Made by a program: the position numbers and the translations under genes. Shown here piece by piece: positions 32,396 through 40,764 of a DNA stretch of 64,000 nt. The stretch covers positions 1,281,663 through 1,345,662 of the forward strand of contig NZ_LVEM01000002.1 in NCBI RefSeq assembly GCF_001641335.1, given 5' to 3'. The notes under the pieces are model-generated. The model was not told where the DNA came from. It did no database searches and saw nothing but the letters and a program-made list of their open reading frames with translations. The number at the start of each line of letters is the position of its first letter. Position 1 is the first letter of the stretch. Source of the stretch: Bradyrhizobium stylosanthis (lineage in GTDB: Bacteria > Pseudomonadota > Alphaproteobacteria > Rhizobiales > Xanthobacteraceae).

Positions 32396-32553
32396 CTTAC
32401 CCTCTCCCCTTGTGGGAGAGGGTGGCTCGCCGCGTAGCGGCGAGACGGGTGAGGGGTCTCTCTCCGCGAGTCTCGCTGACAATTATATTCGGGGATGGAT
32501 ACCCCTCATCCGGCGCGCTTCGCGCGCCACCTTCTCCCACAAGGGGAGAAGGA
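32396..32553. repeat. extragenic repeat with CCCTCTCCCC...GGGGAGAAGG ends
   Basis: A nested repeat between convergent genes. The left part has CCCTCTCCCC-TTGT-GGGAGAGGG with a small hairpin, then GGCTCGCCGCGTAGCGGCGAG, and the right part ends with CTTCTCCCACAAGGGGAGAAGG. It probably forms large hairpins in RNA from either side. Confidence 0.6.
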
Positions 32554-32559
32554 AGACAG

Positions 32560-33405
32560 TCACTCTCCCTTCACGAACTTCGCGAACGCGTCCGCGTAAT
32601 CGGGATGCCAGCGCGACAGCGGCGGCCGGTTCTCGACGATGTCTCCGGCCGCCCACAGCATGCGCTTCTCGTCGAGTGCGCGCGGCACGTCATTGTCCGG
32701 GCACAGGATGTAGAAATCGCCGGCCTCCAGCCGCGCCAGCATGAAATCCACCGTCTGCTCCGGCGTCCAGGCACCGGCCGGCTTTTCGGTGCGGCCCTTC
32801 GCGGTGAGGCCGGTGAAGACGAAGCCGGGGATCAGGAGGTGCGCGGTGACGTGACAACCCGTCGTGTTGCGCAGCTCGTGCTGGAGCGCCTCGGTGAACG
32901 CCTTCACGCCGGCCTTGGAGACATTGTAGGCGGGATCGCCGGGCGGGGTGGTGATGCCCTGCTTGGAGCCGGTGTTGATGATGAGGCCGGCCTTGCCACG
33001 CGCGATCATGCTCGGCGCGAAGATGCGGGAGCCGTTGATGATGCCCCACATGTTGACGCCGATAATGCGCTGCCAATGATCGGGCTCGCCGAACAGCGTG
33101 CTGCCGGGCTGGATGCCGGCATTGTTCATGAGAACGTCGGTGCCGCCGAAATGCGCGCCCACGGCGCGTTCGAGTTCCCTCACGCTCTCGGCACGGCTGA
33201 CATCGGCGGCGAACGTCATCACATGTGTAGCAGGCGCGACGGATGACAGTTTTGTTGCAGCTTCCGCCAGTCGTGCTTCGTCGACATCGGCGATGCACAC
33301 CTTCAGGCCCGCACGTGCGAAGGCCATGGCGGCGGCAAATCCGATGCCGGATGCGCCACCGGTGATCACGGCAACATTGTCTTTCACGATGGCGGGATGC
33401 GGCAT
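32560..33405 (-). CDS. short-chain dehydrogenase/reductase
   Basis: A 281-residue classical SDR. The cofactor motif TGGASGIG is at residues 14-21 of AVITGGASGIGFAAAMAFARAG. The NNAG structural motif (MNNAGIQPG) and the catalytic YNVSK (with Tyr and Lys) are present. Asp in VCIADVDEARL after the second beta strand favours NAD+. The substrate is unknown. It stands divergent from the aldehyde dehydrogenase gene, and the two may share a regulatory region. GGAG precedes the ATG at 33405. Confidence 0.92.
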   Translation of the reverse strand: MPHPAIVKDNVAVITGGASGIGFAAAMAFARAGLKVCIADVDEARLAEAATKLSSVAPATHVMTFAADVSRAESVRELERAVGAHFGGTDVLMNNAGIQPGSTLFGEPDHWQRIIGVNMWGIINGSRIFAPSMIARGKAGLIINTGSKQGITTPPGDPAYNVSKAGVKAFTEALQHELRNTTGCHVTAHLLIPGFVFTGLTAKGRTEKPAGAWTPEQTVDFMLARLEAGDFYILCPDNDVPRALDEKRMLWAAGDIVENRPPLSRWHPDYADAFAKFVKGE

Positions 33406-33587
33406 GGGTGATCTCCGGGAGAGGCTCAATCCCATATAACATGGCACTGGCGCGACCCTGCACAAGTCGGCATGGGAGGTCTTCGTTCCGCGCCGCCTTT
33501 ACGCCCCTCCGGCACCGCTGTATTCTTCCAAGCCTAACGGTCCCACCGAGATCGAACCCAAACAACGACCTGACAGGGAGTGCAGCC

Positions 33588-35084
33588 ATGGCTGTGTCGC
33601 AGGCTATTCCAATCACGCGCCACCCGTTCGCCAACGGGTCCTACAAGCAGATGCTGATCGACGGGAAGTGGGTGGACGCGGCCTCCGGCAAGCGCTTCGA
33701 GAGCCGCAATCCCGCAACCGGCGAGCTGCTGGCGACCGTCGCCGAGGGCGACAAGGAAGACATCGACCGTGCGGTCGCCGCCGCCCGCCGCGCCTTCGAA
33801 GGTCCGTGGAGCAAGGTCAAGCCGTTCGAGCGGCAGAATCTGCTGCTCAGGCTCGCCGACCTCGTCGAGAAGAACTTCGACGAATTGTCGCAGCTCGACA
33901 CGCTCGACATGGGTGCGCCGCTCAGCCGCACCCGCGCCTATCGCCTGCGCGCCGTCGGCATGCTGCGCTATTACGCCGGCCAGACCACCGCGATCCATGG
34001 CGAGACCATCGAGAACTCGCTGCCGGGCGAAATCTTCTCCTACACTTTGAAGGAGCCGATCGGCGTCGTCGGCGCCATCATCCCGTGGAACGGCCCGCTC
34101 ACCGCGACGATCTGGAAGATCGGCCCTGCGATCGCGACCGGCTGCACCGTGGTGCTCAAGCCCGCGGAGGAGGCGCCGCTGACCTCGCTCCGCATCGCCG
34201 AGCTGGCGATGGAAGCCGGCATTCCGCCCGGCGTCGTCAACGTCGTGCCCGGCTATGGCGAGACCGCGGGTGCCGCGCTTGCCTCGCATCACGATGTCGA
34301 CAAGGTCGCCTTCACCGGCTCGCATGTGACGGGCCAGTCGATCATCCGGGCCTCGGCCGGTAACCTCAAGCGCGTCTCGCTCGAGCTTGGCGGCAAGTCG
34401 CCGGACATCGTGTTCGCGGATGCCGATCTCGATGCGGCCGTGCCGGGTGCCGCCATGGCGGTGTTCGCCAACTCGGGCCAGATCTGCAGCGCCGGCACGC
34501 GGCTGTTCGTCGAGCAGGCGATCTACGAGGAGTTCGTCGGCCGTGTCGCCGAATTCGGCAAGAAGCTGCAGGTCGGCAACGGCCTCGATCCCAACGTGCA
34601 GATCGGCCCGCTGGTCTCCGAGCAGCAGCTCGAGCGCGTCACCGGCTATCTCGACATCGGCCAGAGGGAGGGTGCGCGCGCGCTCGCCGGCGGCGGTCGC
34701 GTCACCGAAGGCGCATTGTCGAAGGGCTTCTTCGTGTCGCCCACCGTGTTCGCGGGTGTCCAGGACAACATGCGCATCGCGCAGGAGGAGATCTTCGGTC
34801 CCGTCATCTCCGCGATCGCGTTCAAGGACATGGGCGAGCTGGTCAAGCGCGCCAACAACACCACCTTCGGCCTCGGCTCCGGCCTGTGGACGCGCGACGT
34901 CACCAAGGCGCATGCGGTGGCCAAGAGCCTGCGTGCCGGCTCGGTCTGGGTGAATTGCTACCAGGCGATGGACCCGGCCGTGCCGTTCGGCGGCTACAAG
35001 ATGAGCGGCTACGGCCGCGAATCCGGCAAGCAGCATGTCGAGGAATATCTCAACGTGAAGGCCGTCTGGATCAAGACGGCCTAG
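33588..35084 (+). CDS. NAD(P)-dependent aldehyde dehydrogenase
   Basis: A 498-residue aldehyde dehydrogenase. Landmarks: Asn168 (IIPWNGP), Lys191 (VVLKPAEEAPLTS), the FTGS turn at 242, Glu266 in LELGGKSPDIVFADAD, and the catalytic Cys300 in SGQICSAGTRL. All are the usual residues of class 1/2-type enzymes. It would oxidise an aldehyde to the acid; the substrate cannot be inferred. The preceding GGGAG (positions 33576-33580) fits the ATG at 33588. It is divergent from an SDR and followed by an Old Yellow Enzyme gene 118 bp on. Confidence 0.94.
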   Translation: MAVSQAIPITRHPFANGSYKQMLIDGKWVDAASGKRFESRNPATGELLATVAEGDKEDIDRAVAAARRAFEGPWSKVKPFERQNLLLRLADLVEKNFDELSQLDTLDMGAPLSRTRAYRLRAVGMLRYYAGQTTAIHGETIENSLPGEIFSYTLKEPIGVVGAIIPWNGPLTATIWKIGPAIATGCTVVLKPAEEAPLTSLRIAELAMEAGIPPGVVNVVPGYGETAGAALASHHDVDKVAFTGSHVTGQSIIRASAGNLKRVSLELGGKSPDIVFADADLDAAVPGAAMAVFANSGQICSAGTRLFVEQAIYEEFVGRVAEFGKKLQVGNGLDPNVQIGPLVSEQQLERVTGYLDIGQREGARALAGGGRVTEGALSKGFFVSPTVFAGVQDNMRIAQEEIFGPVISAIAFKDMGELVKRANNTTFGLGSGLWTRDVTKAHAVAKSLRAGSVWVNCYQAMDPAVPFGGYKMSGYGRESGKQHVEEYLNVKAVWIKTA

Positions 35085-35202
35085 GCCTGCTCTCTTCCGC
35101 GTTCCGCGGCAGGGAATATCTGCTTTTGTGGGGGCGGCGCCTTTCCCGGCGGCCGCCCCTCGCTATATGATCCGCATCCTTTCGTAGACATCCGGGGACT
35201 CC

Positions 35203-36318
35203 ATGAAATTCGAGGCGTTGTTCAAACCGTTGCAGGTCGGTCCGTACAAGCTCGCGCATCGCGTCGCGATGGCGCCGCTGACGCGCATGCGCGCCGAGCG
35301 CGAGAGCTTTTCGCCGCGCCCGCTCAACGCCGAATATTACGGCCAGCGCGCCACGAAGGGCGGCCTGCTGATCGCCGAGGCCTCGCCGGTGCTCTCGCAC
35401 GGCCGCGGCAACCCGGCGACCCCCGGCATCTATTCGGAGGCGCAGATCGCCGGCTGGCGCAAGGTGGTCGATGCCGTGCACGCCAAGGGCGGCATCATCT
35501 TCCTCCAGCTCTGGCATGTCGGCCGCGTCTCGCATTCCTCCTTCCATGGCGGTGCGCTGCCGGTGTCGGCCTCGGCGATTGCGATCAAGGCCGAAGGCAT
35601 GAAGGCGATGACCGCCGACGGCAAGATCTCGGACTACGAGACGCCGCGTGCGCTCGAGACCGAAGAGGTCAAGGGCATCGTCGAGGCCTTCCGGCAGGGC
35701 GCGAAGAACGCGCTCGCCGCCGGCTTCGACGGCGTCGAGATCCACGGCGCCAATGGCTATCTGCTCGAGCAGTTCCTGCAGTCGCGCAGCAACCAGCGCA
35801 CCGATCAATATGGCGGCTCGATCGAAAACCGCGCGCGCCTTCTGCTCGAGGTCACGCAGGCCGCGATCGACGTCTGGGGCGCCAACCGCGTCGCCGTGCG
35901 GCTGTCGCCCCACGGCATCGCCAATGATTCCGGCGAGCCCGATCCGATGCCGCTCTACACCCACGTGGTGAAGGCGCTCGACAAGCTCGGGCTTGCCTAT
36001 CTGCACTTCATCGAGCCGCGCTCCTCCGGCGCCGGCCGTGCCGACGTCCATTGGGAGAACGTGCCCTCGGCGATGGTGCTGTTCCGCCCGCACTACAGCG
36101 GCGTGCTGATGACTGCCGGCGGCTTCACCGGCGAGACCGCGAACGCCGCGATCGCGGACGGGCATGCCGACATCATCGCGTTCGGCCGCATCTTCATCTC
36201 CAACCCCGATCTGCCGCGGCGCCTGGAGCAGGATTACCCGATCACCCCGTACAACCGCGCGACGTTCTACGGCGGCGAGGAGAAGGGGTACACGGATTAC
36301 CCGGAGCATGTGAGCTGA
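35203..36318 (+). CDS. Old Yellow Enzyme-family alkene reductase (NemA-like)
   Basis: A 371-residue FMN-dependent TIM-barrel protein. Family markers include VAMAPLTRMRAE, QLWHVGRVSH, the substrate-binding HGANGYLLEQFLQ (His and Asn), RSNQRTDQYGGSIENRARLLLEV, and the C-terminal FGRIFISNPDLPRRL. Enzymes of this group reduce activated double bonds of enones, nitro-esters and nitro-aromatics with NAD(P)H. The gene appears to be monocistronic or a distal member of the aldehyde dehydrogenase transcript. Confidence 0.95.
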   Translation: MKFEALFKPLQVGPYKLAHRVAMAPLTRMRAERESFSPRPLNAEYYGQRATKGGLLIAEASPVLSHGRGNPATPGIYSEAQIAGWRKVVDAVHAKGGIIFLQLWHVGRVSHSSFHGGALPVSASAIAIKAEGMKAMTADGKISDYETPRALETEEVKGIVEAFRQGAKNALAAGFDGVEIHGANGYLLEQFLQSRSNQRTDQYGGSIENRARLLLEVTQAAIDVWGANRVAVRLSPHGIANDSGEPDPMPLYTHVVKALDKLGLAYLHFIEPRSSGAGRADVHWENVPSAMVLFRPHYSGVLMTAGGFTGETANAAIADGHADIIAFGRIFISNPDLPRRLEQDYPITPYNRATFYGGEEKGYTDYPEHVS

Positions 36319-36338
36319 CGCCGGCGTAGGTTTATCCG

Positions 36339-36445
36339 CGTCATTCCGGGGCGACGCAACGCGTCGAGCCCGGAATCCATTTCACGTCCTGGCTTGCCGC
36401 CCGATGGATTCCGGGCTCGCGACTTCGTCGCGCCCCGGAATGACG
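36339..36445. repeat. extragenic palindrome, CGTCATTCCGGGG family
   Basis: CGTCATTCCGGGGCG...CGCCCCGGAATGACG, a second copy of the family at 32007, about 107 bp. The inner part contains GAGCCCGGAATCCAT and its complement ATGGATTCCGGGCTC. Located between two same-strand genes. Confidence 0.8.
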
Positions 36446-36486
36446 ATTGTGTATTGTCCTGCTCGCAATGACGACGGAGAGAGACA

Positions 36487-36990
36487 ATGGCCAAAGCCGC
36501 AGTCGCCGCAGGTATCGCCACCGGCCAGTGCCTCTGCGGCAAGGTCACCTTCGAGATCGACGTTCCCGCACGCTGGGCCTGGCATGACCACTCCGCCGCC
36601 AGCCGGCGCGCTCACGGCGCGGCTTACGCCACCTATATCGGAAGCTGGAAGAAACGCTTTCGCATCACTTCCGGCAAAGCCGCACTCACCCGCTTTGAAG
36701 ACAAGGCGACGAAAACCACACGCAGCTTCTGCTCGCAATGCGGCACACCGATCGCCTATGAGCGCCCGCGCGGGCCGCACATGGTCAACATCCCGCGTGC
36801 CTTGTTTAGAGAGCGCACCGGCCGCCAGCCGCTCTACCACATCGCCATCGAGGAGCTGCAGGAATGGGCCTATACCGGCGAGCCGCTGGTGCCGCTGAAG
36901 GGGTTTCCGGGCGTGGTCTGGCAGCGCTCGAAAAAGAAGAAGCGCGCAGGTGGTGAAGATCCGTTCGAACTGGGGCGCGAGGAGATGTAG
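36487..36990 (+). CDS. GFA-family (glutathione-dependent formaldehyde-activating-like) protein, degenerate
   Basis: A 167-residue protein recognisable as GFA family from the start (GQCLCGKVTFEIDVP) and the later SFCSQCGTPIAYERP, which should bind one structural zinc. In active GFA proteins a third block, CHCSxCRxxxG, sits between them; here it reads WHDHSAASRRAHGA. The cysteines of that block are replaced by Asp and Ser. The family's catalytic zinc site is therefore probably absent. It may be a structural homologue with a different role. The C-terminus is Lys-rich and not conserved in the family. Confidence 0.78.
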   Translation: MAKAAVAAGIATGQCLCGKVTFEIDVPARWAWHDHSAASRRAHGAAYATYIGSWKKRFRITSGKAALTRFEDKATKTTRSFCSQCGTPIAYERPRGPHMVNIPRALFRERTGRQPLYHIAIEELQEWAYTGEPLVPLKGFPGVVWQRSKKKKRAGGEDPFELGREEM

Positions 36991-37256
36991 CGCGAGCCGC
37001 GCACTCCACTCCCGTGCCCCGGACGCAGCGCAGCACCTCTTCGGTGGTGCGCTGCTGAGCCGGGGCCCATGCTTCGGCATCGCTGGCTGCGAATCCGGGT
37101 CCCGGCTCTGCGCCGCACCGCTAACGCGCTGCGTCGCGTCCGGGACACGAGACCGTCATACGCAACGCAGCCATGACCGCGCTTCCTTGCGCGGCTCCCA
37201 ATACTTCGTCCATCATGTGTCCGTCCTTGCGGCAACGTCCGCTCCCTGGAGGAAAC

Positions 37257-38918
37257 ATGAAGAACAAGATCACCGGCCGCTCCGCCTTTCTCGCGCTGCT
37301 CAAGGACGAGGGCATCACGCACCTGTTCGGCAATCCCGGCACCACCGAGCTGCCGATCATGCATGCGCTGAAGGACCATCCCGACCTGACCTATGTGATG
37401 GCGATGCAGGAGAGCCTGGTGGTCGCGATTGCCGACGGCTACAGCCGCGCCTCCGGCAAGCTGGTCGCCTGCAACGTCCATGTCGCGCCCGGCCTGGGCA
37501 ACGCCATGGGCTCGCTCTACAATGCCCAGTTCACGGGCACGCCGATGATCTTGACCGCGGGCCAGCAGGAGCAGGGCCACGGCCTGATGGAGCCGGTGCT
37601 CTATGGCCCCCTGGTGCGCATGGCCGAGCCGCTGGTGAAATGGGCGGTCGAGGTAACGCGGCTCGAGGATCTGCCGCGCATCGTGCGCCGCGCCGCCAAG
37701 GTCGCGATGACGCCGCCGACCGGGCCGGTCTTCATCTCGCTGCCCGGCGACATCCTCAACAGCGAGGCCGGCATCGATCTCGGCCGCTCCACCCGCATCG
37801 ACGCGCGCACGAAGCCGTCGGATGAGGCGCTGAAGGCGTTTGCCGCGCGCCTGCTCAAGGCCGAGCGTCCGGTCATCGTCACCATGGACGAGGTGGTCAA
37901 GAGCGACGCGCTGAAGGAGGCCGCGGAACTGGCCGAGCTGCTCGGCGCCGCCGCCTATCAATCTTCGACGCCTTACGGCTCGCACTTCCTGTCGGAGAGT
38001 CCGAGCTTCGTCGGCACGCTCGCGCGCGTGCAAAAGGTCGCGCGCGATACGCTTGCGCCCCACGACCTCCTGGTCGCGCTCGGCGGCGATCCCCTGCGGA
38101 TGTCGGTCTATAGCGAGGTCGATGCACTGCCCGACGGCCTCGGCATCGTGCAGATCGGCCTCGTCGATTGGGAGATCGCCAAGAACTACGGCGCCGAGAT
38201 TGCGCTGAAGGCGGATCTGAAGGAAACGCTGCGCGCGCTGATCCCCGTGCTGAAGGAGACGGGCGGCGCGGCACTTGCGAGCCGCGCAAAGCAGCGTCTC
38301 GCCGAGCTTGCGCCGAAGAACTGGACCGCGCGGCGGGCTGCGCTGGTCGAGCAGATCGGCAAGAGCGCCGGCCGCAGCCCCATCGATCCGGATTTCCTGG
38401 TGCTGCAGATGGTCGAGGCGATGCCTGATAACGCCATCCTCGTCGACGAAGGCCTCACCTCCAGCCGGCAGGTCACGAGCTTGCGTCCGCATCGCGACCG
38501 CTACGGCTATCACGGCCTCGCCTCCGGCGGCATCGGCTGGGGCCTGCCGGCCTCGGTCGGCGCCAGCATCGCCAATCCGGATCGCCCCGTGGTGTGTTTC
38601 TCCGGCGACGGCAGCGCGATGTATTCGATCCAGTCGCTGTGGACCGCGGCGCATCACAAGCTGCCGCTCAACGTCGTCATCGCCAACAATGGCGGCTACC
38701 GGATCATCAAGCAGCGCCTGCTCGCCTTCCATGGCGACGACAATTACGTCGGCATGGACTTTGCCGATCCGCCCGTGGATTTCGCCGGTGTTGCGAAAGC
38801 GCTCGGCTGCGAGGCGATCAAGATCAGCGACCCCCGCGAACTGAAGGCGACGCTGGCGTCGGCGTTCAATCGGCCGGGCACGAAGCTGATCGAGGTGATG
38901 GTGGACGGGAAGGTGTAG
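37257..38918 (+). CDS. ThDP-dependent decarboxylase, benzoylformate-decarboxylase/acetolactate-synthase-like
   Basis: A 553-residue thiamine-diphosphate enzyme. The cofactor-activating Glu52 (MAMQESLVVAIADGYSRASG) and the ThDP-binding motif GDGSAMYSIQSLWTAAHHKLPLNVVIANNGGY (GDG...NN) are intact. Overall similarity is greatest to benzoylformate decarboxylase: GNPGTTELP (with Thr29 in place of the family's active-site Ser), and NVHVAPGLGNAMGSL with His75. The second catalytic His of benzoylformate decarboxylase is not found; the region reads LRMSVYSEVDAL. The substrate may therefore be a different 2-keto acid. AGGAGG precedes the ATG at 37257. Confidence 0.87.
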   Translation: MKNKITGRSAFLALLKDEGITHLFGNPGTTELPIMHALKDHPDLTYVMAMQESLVVAIADGYSRASGKLVACNVHVAPGLGNAMGSLYNAQFTGTPMILTAGQQEQGHGLMEPVLYGPLVRMAEPLVKWAVEVTRLEDLPRIVRRAAKVAMTPPTGPVFISLPGDILNSEAGIDLGRSTRIDARTKPSDEALKAFAARLLKAERPVIVTMDEVVKSDALKEAAELAELLGAAAYQSSTPYGSHFLSESPSFVGTLARVQKVARDTLAPHDLLVALGGDPLRMSVYSEVDALPDGLGIVQIGLVDWEIAKNYGAEIALKADLKETLRALIPVLKETGGAALASRAKQRLAELAPKNWTARRAALVEQIGKSAGRSPIDPDFLVLQMVEAMPDNAILVDEGLTSSRQVTSLRPHRDRYGYHGLASGGIGWGLPASVGASIANPDRPVVCFSGDGSAMYSIQSLWTAAHHKLPLNVVIANNGGYRIIKQRLLAFHGDDNYVGMDFADPPVDFAGVAKALGCEAIKISDPRELKATLASAFNRPGTKLIEVMVDGKV

Positions 38919-38934
38919 GGCGGGCTGGCCCCGT

Positions 38935-39020
38935 CGTCATTGCGAGGAGCGTCGCGACGAAGCGATCCAGACTGTTAGCGCTGAGGGATTCTGGATTGCT
39001 TCGCTGCGCTCGCAATGACG
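38935..39020. repeat. extragenic palindrome, CGTCATTGCGAG family
   Basis: CGTCATTGCGAG at 38935-38946 and its complement CTCGCAATGACG at 39009-39020, 12-bp perfect arms. This is a different repeat family from the CGTCATTCC one. It lies directly downstream of the decarboxylase. Confidence 0.75.
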
Positions 39021-39130
39021 ATGAGGAGGCCGCAACGGGCTCCGCTCTGCTCCCTCCCCCGCAAGGGGGGAAGGGAACGCAGCGGTGCTTGCGGATGCAG
39101 CGCGGCTGCTCGCGAAGGAAGCGCGAATAG

Positions 39131-40510
39131 CTACCCCTTCTTCCCCACCCGATACCCCGCCGCCGGATGTGGCGCATCCAGCCTTGCGCGGCCGTCACCG
39201 AACAACTTCTCCCGCAGCGTGCCCTTCGCGTACTCCGGCTTGTAGCGCCCGCGCTTGGTCAGCTCCGGAACCAGCATGTCGGAAATGTCCTCGAAATCGC
39301 CGGGCGAGATCGCGAAGGCGACGTTGAGGCCGTCGACATCGGTCTTCTCGAACCAGTCCTCGATCTTGTCCGCGACGCTTTCGGGCGTGCCGACCACGAC
39401 CGGGCCGGCGCCGCCGATGCCGACATGCTCGATGACGTCGCGCACGGTCCAGACGCGATCGGGATCGCCGCGGGTGACGTTGTCGAGCGCGCTGCGGCCG
39501 GCATCGTTCTGGACGTGGCGGACCTGCTGGTCGAGCTCGTAGCCGGAGAAGTCGATGCCGGTCCATCCCGACATCAGCGCCAGCGCGCCTTCCGGATTGA
39601 TGTGCGACCGGTAGTCGGCATATTTCGCGGCCGCTTCGGCTTCGGTGTTGCCGAGGATGATCGTCATCATGTTGAACATCAGGATCTCGGCCGGGTTGCG
39701 GCCGAACTTGGCGGCTTCTTCGCGAATGGCGGAGACGCGCGGCGCAATGATCTTGGCCGACGGTCCCGACATGAACACGCATTCGGCATGTTTGGCCGCG
39801 AACTGCCGTCCGCGCGGCGATGTGCCGGCCTGGTACAGCACGGGCGTGCGCTGCGGCGACGGCTCGCTGAGATGGATGGTGTTGTTGATGCGGTAGTTCG
39901 CGCTCTCGTGATTGATGCGATGAACCTTGCTGGGATCGGTGAAGATGCCGCGCTTGCGGTCGCGCAGCACGGCGTCGTCTTCCCAGCTGCCTTCCCAGAG
40001 CTTGTAGACGACGTCCATATATTCGTCGGCGATGTCGTAGCGGTCGTCGTGCCCGGTCTGCTTGTCCTTGCCGGCGCCGCGCGCGGCGCTGTCGAGATAG
40101 CCGGTGACGACATTCCAGCCGATCCGGCCCTCGGTGAGATGATCCAGCGTCGACATCCGCCGCGCGAACGGGTAGGGCGGCTCGAAGGACAGATTGCTGG
40201 TGACGCCGAAGCCCAGATTCTTGGTCACGGCGGCCATCGCCGAGAGCAGCAGCAGCGGTTCGTTGGACGGCGTTTGTGCTGCGTTGCGCAAGGCTGCGTC
40301 AGGGCTGTTGCCATAGACGTCATACACCCCGAGCACGTCGGCCAGGAACAGCCCGTCGAAACGGCCGCGTTCCAGTGTTTTGGCGAGGTCGATCCAGTAG
40401 GGCAGGCGGTTATATTCGGCGGTGCGGTCGCGCGGGTGGGTCCACAGGCCCGGTGATTGATGCGCGACGCAATTCATCGCGAAGGCGTTGAGCCTGATCT
40501 GCTTGGCCAT
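39131..40510 (-). CDS. NtaA/SnaA/DszA-type flavin-dependent monooxygenase
   Basis: A 459-residue TIM-barrel luciferase-family enzyme of the NtaA/SnaA/DszA/SoxA group. Features are WTHPRDRTAEYNRLPYWIDLAKTLERGRFDGLFLADVLG, FEPPYPFARRMSTLDHLTEGRIGWNVVTGYLDSAARG and PVLYQAGTSPRGRQFAAKHAECVFM. These enzymes use FMNH2 supplied by a separate reductase to attack organosulfur or chelator substrates. No reductase gene is adjacent. A paralogue lies at 58054. AGGGGA precedes the ATG at 40510; the frame extends upstream to a TTG at 40567. Confidence 0.92.
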   Translation of the reverse strand: MAKQIRLNAFAMNCVAHQSPGLWTHPRDRTAEYNRLPYWIDLAKTLERGRFDGLFLADVLGVYDVYGNSPDAALRNAAQTPSNEPLLLLSAMAAVTKNLGFGVTSNLSFEPPYPFARRMSTLDHLTEGRIGWNVVTGYLDSAARGAGKDKQTGHDDRYDIADEYMDVVYKLWEGSWEDDAVLRDRKRGIFTDPSKVHRINHESANYRINNTIHLSEPSPQRTPVLYQAGTSPRGRQFAAKHAECVFMSGPSAKIIAPRVSAIREEAAKFGRNPAEILMFNMMTIILGNTEAEAAAKYADYRSHINPEGALALMSGWTGIDFSGYELDQQVRHVQNDAGRSALDNVTRGDPDRVWTVRDVIEHVGIGGAGPVVVGTPESVADKIEDWFEKTDVDGLNVAFAISPGDFEDISDMLVPELTKRGRYKPEYAKGTLREKLFGDGRARLDAPHPAAGYRVGKKG

Positions 40511-40764
40511 GCTGGTCCCCTGGCGCTCTGTACTGAGCGCTCTTCGAATGATAGATGTGCGCCCCAATCTGGCGAAGTTCTTGCATATCGCTTGCGCTTG
40601 GCAAGGCCAAAGTCAGCGGCGTTCCCGCTCTTGGCAAGCCAATCTCAAGAGAGCAAGAACGAAATCGCAAGAGCTAACGAAGAACTATCCAAGTCCCCGC
40701 CACTTTCGAAGGCCAGTGTAGCCCGCTAGGTTCGCCCGCCTCGAGACCTTGAAAACGAAAAGCA

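Noticed and set aside
32396..32553. CRISPR-like repeat array
   Set aside because: The repeats are nested palindromes and not equal units separated by unique spacers.
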